From the NCBI GenBank assembly GCA_045636385.1, contig JAZTXK010000001.1, positions 1-5,104 of the forward strand: a DNA stretch of 5,104 nt, given 5' to 3'. The DNA is from CAG-390 sp045636385. Lineage in GTDB: Bacteria; Bacillota; Clostridia; Oscillospirales; CAG-272. Numbering within the stretch: position 1 is the stretch's first letter; each line of letters opens with the position of its first letter. The translations under genes were made by a program, and so were the position numbers. Shown piece after piece: positions 1-5,104 of this stretch. Below the pieces are notes generated by a model. It was not told the DNA's origin. It saw only the letters and a program-made list of their open reading frames with translations, and made no database searches.

Positions 1-236
1 GACTTGCCGATTCTATCCTGCCCTATTGGGAGGATAAGGACGGAGAAATGCACGGAAACGGCTTTACCTTTGCGGGGTACACCGCGGGTGAGCTTTACGA
101 GCGCACACTTGCCGCCGTTGCGCTTTGGAAGAATGGCGAAAAACGCAAAGCTTTTGTCGAAAAGATAATGACAGTCGATTTCTCCTGGGCGGCATCCGCA
201 GATAAATACATCGAGCTCTACGCAAATCTGCTGTGA
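1..236 (+). CDS. glgA: Glycogen synthase (ADP-glucose type), C-terminal fragment
   Basis: This is the last 77 residues of a gene whose 5' part lies outside the window; the reading frame begins at base 3 and ends with TGA at 234-236. Glycogen synthase transfers glucose from ADP-glucose to the non-reducing end of cytoplasmic alpha-1,4-glucan. The fragment opens with LADSILPYWED and continues with GNGFTFAGYTAGELYERT. This matches the end of the GT5 C-terminal Rossmann domain, where a GGL-x-D-[ST]-V/I motif is followed by a G-x-GF-x-F segment. The first two bases, GA, would complete a GGA glycine codon and so restore the GGL motif. The end, DFSWAASADKYIELYANLL, matches the family's closing helix (DFSW...A..Y..LY). 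A starch-synthase-like GT5 paralogue cannot be excluded from the tail alone, but the glgP neighbour supports glgA. Its stop lies 32 bases before the glgP start, so the two are probably co-transcribed. Confidence 0.9.
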   Translation, partial: LADSILPYWEDKDGEMHGNGFTFAGYTAGELYERTLAAVALWKNGEKRKAFVEKIMTVDFSWAASADKYIELYANLL

Positions 237-255
237 TATATAGGAGAGCATTACC

Positions 256-260
256 GGAGG
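256..260 (+). promoter_or_regulatory. Ribosome binding site that fixes the glgP start
   Basis: GGAGG at 256-260 is followed by 8 bases and then GTG at 269. This is a near-ideal Shine-Dalgarno sequence. It selects GTG 269 over the earlier in-frame GTG at 233, which overlaps the glgA stop and would place this site inside the coding region. Confidence 0.85.
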
Positions 261-268
261 AAGTAAAA

Positions 269-2695
269 GTGAATTTTAACCCCAGCACACAGGAAGTAAA
301 AGCAAATATCGAACAAAAATTATCCCGACTCTTCGGCACAACCGCCGCCGATGCGTCGAGAGAACAGATGTATAAGGCTGTCGCACAGACGGTCAAGGAC
401 ATTCTTGCCGAAAAGCGTTCCGAATTCAAGGCAAGAACAAACAAAGAGGGCGGAAAGCGCGTATATTATATGTGCATGGAGTTCCTGCTCGGCAGATCTC
501 TCAAGACCAATCTCTGCAATCTCGGACTTTCGGACGAGTATAAGAACGCACTCACCGAAATGGGCTTCGGTCTTGACGATCTTTATGAGTGCGAGCCCGA
601 TGCGGGCCTCGGAAACGGCGGTCTCGGACGTCTTGCGGCGTGCTTTATGGACTCGCTGACCTCGCTCGATTACCCCGCAAACGGATTTTCCATCTGCTAC
701 GAATACGGTCTTTTCAAGCAGAAGATCGTTGACGGTCTGCAGATCGAGCTCCCCGACGATTGGCTCCCCGGCGGCGAGGTATGGCTCGTTCCGAGAACCG
801 ACCGCGTTTTCACCGTCCGTCTCGGCGGCAGAATCCGCGAGGAATGGAGAGACGGCAAGCTTGAGATCCTTTACGAGGACACCGAGGACGTTGAAGCTGT
901 TCCTTACGATATGATGATCTCAGGCGGCGACAGCGAAGCCGTCAACCGTCTGCGCCTCTGGAAGGCGCGCGACGTCCGCACCTTCAATATGGGACTCTTT
1001 ACTCAGGGTCAGTACACACGCGCGGTCGAGGAGTCGAGCTCTGCGGAGATCATTTCGAAGGTTCTTTATCCTTCGGATAACCACACCGAGGGCAAGCTCC
1101 TCCGCCTGACACAGCAGTATTTCCTCTGCTCGGCGTCGATCCAGAGCATCATCCGCGATCATATGGCAGTTTACGGCAGACTTGACAATCTCGCCGATAA
1201 GGTTGCCTTCCACATCAACGATACCCACCCCGCGCTCTGCGTTCCCGAGCTTATGAGAATCCTCATCGACGATTATTGCTTCTCCTGGGATCAGGCTTGG
1301 GATATCACCACACGCACGATGTCCTATACCAACCACACGGTAATGCCCGAGGCGCTTGAGACTTGGAACGAGAGCCTTTTCTCCTTCCGTCTGCCCCGTA
1401 TCCACTCGATCATCAAGGAGATCAACGAGCGCTTCTGCCGCGAGGCTTGGAACAGATTCCCCGGCAACTGGCAGAAGATCACCAATATGAGCATCCTCTG
1501 CAACGGTTCTGTCAGAATGGCAAATCTCGCCGTTGTCGGATCGCACCATATCAACGGCGTTTCGAAGCTCCATTCGCAGATCCTTGTTGATACTATCTTC
1601 AAGGATTTCTATCAGATGTACCCCGAGCGCTTTACCAACGTAACCAACGGTATTGCGCACCGCCGTTGGATGTGCTATTCCTCGCCCGGACTTGCAGGTC
1701 TTCTTGACGAGACAATCGGCACGGGCTACCGCAAGAACCCCGTCGAGCTTGAAAATCTTATGAAGTATGAAAACGATACCGCGGTTCTTGACAGACTTCG
1801 CGGCATCAAGCACGAAAATAAGATCGCGTTCTCGAATTTCATCGAGAGCCGCACGGGCAAGGGACTCGACACCCATTCGGTTTTCGACGTTCAGATCAAG
1901 CGTCTTCACGAGTATAAGCGCCAGCTTCTCAACGTGCTCAATATCATTGGCAACTATCTTGATATTTGTGACAACCCGAACGGTGAGTTCTACCCGAGAA
2001 CCTATATCTTCGGCGCAAAGGCGGCTCCCGGATATCATATGGCAAAGCGCATCATCCAGCTTATCTGCAAGCTCGGACAGGAGATCGAAAAGGATCCCAG
2101 AGTTAACGAAAAGCTCCGCGTTCTCTTCCTTGAGGATTACAACGTAAGCGCGGCAGAGTGCCTTATCCCCGCCGCAGAGATCAGCCAGCAGATCTCGCTT
2201 GCAGGTAAAGAGGCAAGCGGAACCGGCTGTATGAAGCTTATGCTCAACGGCGCGCTGACCATCGGTACTCTCGACGGCGCAAACGTCGAAATGGCTGCCG
2301 CTGTCGGCAACGAGAATATATATATCTTCGGTCTCACGGCAAGCGAGGTTGACGACCTCTGGCTCGCGGGCTACAATTCGGCTCTCTTCTACGCGAGAAA
2401 CGAAAAGCTCCGCCGCATCGTTGACCGCCTCAACGCAGGCTTTGCGGGCGAATCCTTCTCGGATATCGCATCATATCTGCTTGCAGGTCACGGAGTTGCA
2501 GACCCCTATATGTGCCTTGCAGACTTCGATTCCTACCGTCTGACACACGAAAAGATGTACGAGGATTACCTGAACCGCGAGGATTGGACTCGCCGTTCGC
2601 TCATCAATATAGCAAAGGGCGGCTTCTTCGCCGCAGACCGCGCGGTCAGAGATTACGCAGAGAATATCTGGAAGATCACCCCGGTCAAGAAGTAA
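269..2695 (+). CDS. glgP: Glycogen/maltodextrin phosphorylase
   Basis: This GT35 enzyme is pyridoxal-phosphate dependent and cleaves the terminal alpha-1,4 bond of glycogen or maltodextrin with phosphate, giving glucose-1-phosphate in the cytoplasm. From the GTG at 269 it has 808 residues, a normal bacterial length. An earlier GTG at 233 would add 12 residues but has no suitable ribosome site. Landmarks in order: YYMCMEFLLGRSL near residue 66; the glycine-rich EPDAGLGNGGLGRLAACF from residue 109; HINDTHPALCVPELMRIL; NHTVMPEALE with His356; VQIKRLHEYKRQLLN with Arg545 and Lys550, the counterparts of the phosphate-site Arg569 and Lys574 of rabbit muscle phosphorylase; and the PLP signature EASGTGCMKLMLN at 648-660, with Lys656 as the probable Schiff-base lysine. 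The sequence closes with the usual NIAKGGFFAADRAVRDYAENIW. No catalytic residue looks lost and no frameshift is seen. Glycogen versus maltodextrin preference cannot be read from sequence; the glgA neighbour favours glycogen. Confidence 0.97.
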   Translation: MNFNPSTQEVKANIEQKLSRLFGTTAADASREQMYKAVAQTVKDILAEKRSEFKARTNKEGGKRVYYMCMEFLLGRSLKTNLCNLGLSDEYKNALTEMGFGLDDLYECEPDAGLGNGGLGRLAACFMDSLTSLDYPANGFSICYEYGLFKQKIVDGLQIELPDDWLPGGEVWLVPRTDRVFTVRLGGRIREEWRDGKLEILYEDTEDVEAVPYDMMISGGDSEAVNRLRLWKARDVRTFNMGLFTQGQYTRAVEESSSAEIISKVLYPSDNHTEGKLLRLTQQYFLCSASIQSIIRDHMAVYGRLDNLADKVAFHINDTHPALCVPELMRILIDDYCFSWDQAWDITTRTMSYTNHTVMPEALETWNESLFSFRLPRIHSIIKEINERFCREAWNRFPGNWQKITNMSILCNGSVRMANLAVVGSHHINGVSKLHSQILVDTIFKDFYQMYPERFTNVTNGIAHRRWMCYSSPGLAGLLDETIGTGYRKNPVELENLMKYENDTAVLDRLRGIKHENKIAFSNFIESRTGKGLDTHSVFDVQIKRLHEYKRQLLNVLNIIGNYLDICDNPNGEFYPRTYIFGAKAAPGYHMAKRIIQLICKLGQEIEKDPRVNEKLRVLFLEDYNVSAAECLIPAAEISQQISLAGKEASGTGCMKLMLNGALTIGTLDGANVEMAAAVGNENIYIFGLTASEVDDLWLAGYNSALFYARNEKLRRIVDRLNAGFAGESFSDIASYLLAGHGVADPYMCLADFDSYRLTHEKMYEDYLNREDWTRRSLINIAKGGFFAADRAVRDYAENIWKITPVKK

Positions 2696-2698
2696 AAT

Positions 2699-4675
2699 AT
2701 GCTTGCAAAATTTATGCAAACCGCATACGCTCCCGCACCCCGCATCAAAAAAAGATGCGGGGGCGAGGACGTTTCAGCGCTCGGCGCATTCCCGAAGGGA
2801 AGCGTTATCGAGATCACGGCAAGTGTTCCGAGAAGGCTCGGAATCACCTATGCCGAGCTCTGCATCCGCAGAGATACCTTGGCACCCTGCGACGAAGGAA
2901 AAGACGCATCGGTGCATAGAATCGGTTTTGAGTTTGTCTCGACCGACTACGTTAACGATGAATATAAGCTGAGCCTCGACACAGCCGCGCTTTGCGGCGA
3001 GTCGGAGTCGGGGCTTTTTTACTATACATATATTTTCCGACGCGGCGTCGAAGAGCTTGCCGCAAGCACGTCGGATAATGTCGCTTTTTCTCTTGTAAAA
3101 GAGAATTGGAACGAATTCCGCCTCACGGTTTACCGCCCCGAATACCGCATCCCCGAATGGCTCGGCGGTGGCATTATGTATCACATCTTTCTCGACCGAT
3201 TCGCAAAGGGCGAGGGAAAGACAAGCTACCGCGCAGATTCGATTCTTGACTCCGATTGGGAAAACGGTGTTCCGCAGTATGCCGAATACCGCGGTGCGGA
3301 GGTTAAAAACACCCATTTCTTCGGCGGAAATCTTTGGGGAATCATCGAAAAGCTCGATTATCTCGAGTTGCTCGGCGTGAGTATTCTCTATCTCTCGCCG
3401 ATATTTGATGCCGTCAGCAACCATAAATACGATACCTCGGATTATATGAAGATCGCGGATGAGTTTGGTGGGGAGGCGGCTTTCAAGGCTCTTATCGAAG
3501 CCGCACACGCGAGGGGGATGAAGATCATTCTCGACGGCGTTTTCAATCACACGGGAAGCGACAGCCGATATTTTGACGAATACGGCAGATACGGTCTGCC
3601 CGCAAAAGATCCCGCTTCGCCCTATCATGCGTGGTACGATTTCCACGCACCCGAAAAGGAAGGCGCGCCCGATTATACGGCTTGGTGGGGCATCAGAATA
3701 CTGCCGAGACTCAATACGCATAAGGACGAATGCCGTAACTTTTTTACGGGCGCGGGCGGTGTTGCCGAGCATTATATGCAGGCGGGCATCGACGGCTGGC
3801 GTCTTGACGTTGCCGACGAGCTCCCCGACAGATTCCTTGAAGAGCTTCGTGAGCGTATCCATTCTGTAAACCCCGAAACCGTGCTGATTGGTGAGGTCTG
3901 GGAAAATGCGGCGGACAAGATTGCGTACGGCAAGCGCCGTTCTTACTTCCGTGGCGCACAGCTTGACAGCGTTATGAATTATCCCACGCGTAAAGCTCTT
4001 CTTGAATTTGCCGAATTCGGTGATGCAAAAGCACTTGCGGCGTCGCTGACTGATCTTTATTCGTCCTATCCGCGATGCGTTTCGGCAAGCCTTATGAATC
4101 TTATCGGAACTCACGACACCGAGCGCGTGCTGACCATTCTCGGAAACCCGCAGAAGGTGCGAGAGAATGCTTTCGCATACAATGCCGTGCAGGAAAAGCT
4201 TCGCCTGACCGACGAGGAACGCGCAAGAGGCGTAAAGCTTCTTAAATTGATCTCCGCACTCCAATTCACCCTCTTCGGCTTCCCGTGCATTTATTACGGC
4301 GACGAGGCGGGTATGGAGGGAATGAGCGATCCCTTCTGCCGTTATCCCTTCCCGTGGCATAAGATCGACGGGGAGATCAATGAGCATTATAAAAAGCTCG
4401 GCGCGCTTCGCCGAGGCGAAGATATATTCGCGGGCGGTGAGTTTAAGATCACTCGCTCGATGGGCGGATATTTTGAGTTTGTAAGATATAAAAAGAAAGA
4501 AAAGGGATATATCCTTGTTGCCGTCAATATGGCGGACGAGCCCATAAAGGTGCACGCCGCGGGCGGTGTAAATCTTTATACGGGCAAGAGAGTGGTCGGT
4601 CATCCCACACTCGGCAAGGGCGAGTTTATCGTCGTCAAGATGAAAGGAGAAGTTGAAAATGGGATTTTGGAGTAA
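2699..4675 (+). CDS. GH13 alpha-amylase-family enzyme, neopullulanase/cyclomaltodextrinase/pullulanase-like
   Basis: This is a 658-residue glucan hydrolase, probably cytoplasmic because no signal peptide is visible. Residues 1 to about 155 form a beta-rich N-terminal domain like that of neopullulanases (SALGAFPKGSVIEITASVPR). The TIM barrel starts at GIMYHIFLDRF (from about 158). The GH13 conserved regions are intact: region I DGVFNH (279-284); region V LPRLN (335-339); region II GWRLDVADE with nucleophile Asp370; region III GEVW with acid/base Glu399; region IV GTHDTE with His472 and Asp473. A C-terminal beta domain follows from about 575. SNHKYDTSDY and the long GVFNHTGSDSRYF stretch recall subfamilies 20 and 39, which act on maltodextrins, cyclodextrins and pullulan. 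I infer that it finishes or debranches dextrins left by GlgP; exact specificity is not readable. ATG 2699 is three bases after the glgP stop with only a weak AAGAAG upstream, suggesting reinitiation. ATG 2714 is an alternative start. Confidence 0.93.
   Translation: MLAKFMQTAYAPAPRIKKRCGGEDVSALGAFPKGSVIEITASVPRRLGITYAELCIRRDTLAPCDEGKDASVHRIGFEFVSTDYVNDEYKLSLDTAALCGESESGLFYYTYIFRRGVEELAASTSDNVAFSLVKENWNEFRLTVYRPEYRIPEWLGGGIMYHIFLDRFAKGEGKTSYRADSILDSDWENGVPQYAEYRGAEVKNTHFFGGNLWGIIEKLDYLELLGVSILYLSPIFDAVSNHKYDTSDYMKIADEFGGEAAFKALIEAAHARGMKIILDGVFNHTGSDSRYFDEYGRYGLPAKDPASPYHAWYDFHAPEKEGAPDYTAWWGIRILPRLNTHKDECRNFFTGAGGVAEHYMQAGIDGWRLDVADELPDRFLEELRERIHSVNPETVLIGEVWENAADKIAYGKRRSYFRGAQLDSVMNYPTRKALLEFAEFGDAKALAASLTDLYSSYPRCVSASLMNLIGTHDTERVLTILGNPQKVRENAFAYNAVQEKLRLTDEERARGVKLLKLISALQFTLFGFPCIYYGDEAGMEGMSDPFCRYPFPWHKIDGEINEHYKKLGALRRGEDIFAGGEFKITRSMGGYFEFVRYKKKEKGYILVAVNMADEPIKVHAAGGVNLYTGKRVVGHPTLGKGEFIVVKMKGEVENGILE
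2738..2762 (+). repeat. Hairpin with A7 loop inside the start of the amylase gene
   Basis: A perfect 9-bp inverted repeat, CCCCGCATC (2738-2746) and GATGCGGGG (2754-2762), flanks seven adenines. It begins 39 bases into the amylase reading frame. No T-run follows, so it is not a standard intrinsic terminator. In RNA it would form a stable hairpin just downstream of a weakly marked start codon and could affect ribosome loading or mRNA processing. The structure is seen in the sequence; the role is conjecture. Confidence 0.5.
4643..4650 (+). promoter_or_regulatory. Ribosome binding site inside the amylase 3' end, for the small downstream gene
   Basis: AAAGGAGA lies within the amylase coding sequence, with its GGAG core (4646-4649) nine bases before ATG 4659. 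It supports that ATG over the in-frame TTG at 4653, which is too close to the site. It is the main evidence that the small overlapping frame is translated. Confidence 0.8.
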
Positions 4676-5006
4676 GGTCGTAGGACATTGGACAAAGCCG
4701 AAGAACCCCGACAGCGTGCGTTTTCGCCGCGAGATGGCAGAGCGCATCGCGGGTCAGTACATCAAATACGTAACCGAGCGCATCAACAATGTTGACGAGG
4801 TTATCGGTCGAAAGGGTAGCCTTGCCATCCGCGAGGACGAATTCCTCGTTTTCGCCTCCGCCGACATCCTCTTCCGCTGTAAGATCGACGAGCTCCGCGC
4901 AAGCGAGCTGCTTTCGAAGGATGGCGTTGTACTTATCGGCCCCGACCTCGAGCACGGAGGGGAAGAGAGAACTATAATTGCGTATTATGTATATTATAGG
5001 AAGTAA
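4659..5006 (+). CDS. Uncharacterised small protein, 115 residues, coupled to the amylase
   Basis: I do not recognise a named family. The start is ATG 4659, chosen for the AAAGGAGA site upstream. The gene overlaps the last 17 bases of the amylase in another frame, so its translation is probably coupled. Residues 1-16 are short and basic with two tryptophans (MGFWSKVVGHWTKPK). Residues 17-48 are charged and likely helical (RFRREMAERIAGQYIKYVTE). From 50 on, alternating hydrophobic stretches suggest beta strands: GSLAIREDEFLVFAS, then ILFRCKI, then GVVLIGPDLE, ending in the tyrosine-rich RTIIAYYVYYRK. No signal peptide, membrane segment, cysteine cluster or known catalytic motif is visible. A small beta-sheet fold, perhaps PH-like, is a guess. 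Codon use resembles the neighbours, and a terminator follows directly, so it is most likely the last gene of the operon rather than a chance frame. Confidence 0.85.
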   Translation: MGFWSKVVGHWTKPKNPDSVRFRREMAERIAGQYIKYVTERINNVDEVIGRKGSLAIREDEFLVFASADILFRCKIDELRASELLSKDGVVLIGPDLEHGGEERTIIAYYVYYRK

Positions 5007-5015
5007 CTTTATTGC

Positions 5016-5060
5016 CAAATACAAAGCCTCGCGCCTTTTGGGCGCGTGGCTTTGTATTTG
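5016..5060 (+). terminator. Intrinsic terminator at the operon end, probably bidirectional
   Basis: Starting nine bases after the last stop codon, CAAATACAAAGCC (5016-5028) pairs with GGCTTTGTATTTG (5048-5060). After one T-T mismatch, CGCGCC pairs with GGCGCG around the loop TTTTG (5036-5040). The GC-rich core followed by TTTGTATTTG is the usual form of a Rho-independent terminator. Because the outer stem is A-rich on the left and T-rich on the right, the minus strand has the same layout, so it could also stop transcription from a convergent gene to the right. The T tract is interrupted by G and A, so efficiency is uncertain. Confidence 0.75.
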
Positions 5061-5062
5061 TC

Positions 5063-5091
5063 CGAACCGTCTGCGGGGCGCAGACGGTTCG
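5063..5091. repeat. Second perfect hairpin directly after the terminator
   Basis: CGAACCGTCTGCG (5063-5075) and CGCAGACGGTTCG (5079-5091) form a perfect 13-bp stem around a GGG loop, two bases after the terminator stem. No T-run follows on either strand, so it does not look like a simple terminator. It could be a repeated extragenic palindrome, a transcript-end stabiliser or a protein-binding site. Bases 5092-5104 after it hold nothing I can identify. Confidence 0.6.
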
Positions 5092-5104
5092 AAGCACAAG
5101 GGGG

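Noticed and set aside
235..241. TATATA-like sequence in the glgA-glgP gap as a possible -10 promoter element
   Set aside because: No convincing -35 box lies upstream at the right spacing, and the 32-base gap fits co-transcription from upstream.
233..268. GTG at 233 as an earlier glgP start overlapping the glgA stop
   Set aside because: It would add 12 residues not typical of the family and lacks a ribosome site, while GTG 269 has GGAGG eight bases upstream.
920..2038. A 372-codon minus-strand open frame inside glgP
   Set aside because: It has the same cause: it is in phase with glgP and ends where glgP has a rare TCA codon (920-922). No ribosome site or domain supports it.
4406..4421. Short inverted repeat CTTCGCC/GGCGAAG inside the amylase gene
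   Set aside because: The stem is short, has no T-run and lies in conserved coding sequence (ALRRGEDIF), so chance and codon use explain it.
2774..4747. A 657-codon open frame on the minus strand covering almost the whole amylase gene
   Set aside because: It is codon-aligned with the sense gene, so its stops would need TTA, CTA or TCA codons in the amylase, which this genome seldom uses. The translation has no recognisable domain and the sense frame is a clear GH13 enzyme.
4635..5099. A 154-codon minus-strand frame across the small gene and the terminal hairpins
   Set aside because: It is codon-aligned with the small + strand gene and runs through both hairpins. The + strand gene has a good ribosome site and operon context, so this is a shadow.

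Overview
The window is the 3' end of a glycogen-metabolism operon, with every gene on the + strand. It probably comes from an anaerobic gut or rumen member of the Bacillota (class Clostridia). That placement rests on the protein style (phosphorylase and GH13 sequences resembling clostridial ones), the purine-rich GGAGG-type ribosome binding sites, the moderate GC content with C-ending codons, and the glgA-glgP-amylase order. It is an inference; no rRNA or other taxonomic marker is present.

Layout: (1) bases 1-236 hold the last 77 residues of glycogen synthase GlgA, whose 5' part lies upstream of the window. (2) After a 32-base gap carrying a GGAGG site comes glycogen phosphorylase GlgP (269-2695, GTG start, 808 residues, pyridoxal-phosphate motif intact). 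(3) Three bases after the glgP stop, and in the same reading frame, starts a 658-residue GH13 alpha-amylase-family enzyme of the neopullulanase/cyclomaltodextrinase/pullulanase type (2699-4675), with an N-terminal domain and all catalytic residues. (4) Overlapping its 3' end by 17 bases is a 115-residue protein that I cannot assign to a family (4659-5006). (5) The operon ends in a long hairpin that looks like a bidirectional intrinsic terminator (5016-5060). A second perfect hairpin follows two bases later (5063-5091). The last 13 bases show nothing.

How the genes work together: GlgA extends alpha-1,4-glucan from ADP-glucose. GlgP releases glucose-1-phosphate from the non-reducing ends and stalls near branch points. 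The GH13 enzyme probably hydrolyses the remaining branched dextrins or maltodextrins, a role filled by GlgX in enterobacteria. The small protein is tightly coupled to the amylase, so it is probably co-expressed with the glycogen enzymes, but its role is unknown. Nothing here points to a mobile element, CRISPR array, phage or defence system. The most useful leads are the uncharacterised small protein, the tandem hairpins, the in-frame single-stop junction between GlgP and the amylase, and a hairpin with an A7 loop just inside the amylase gene.
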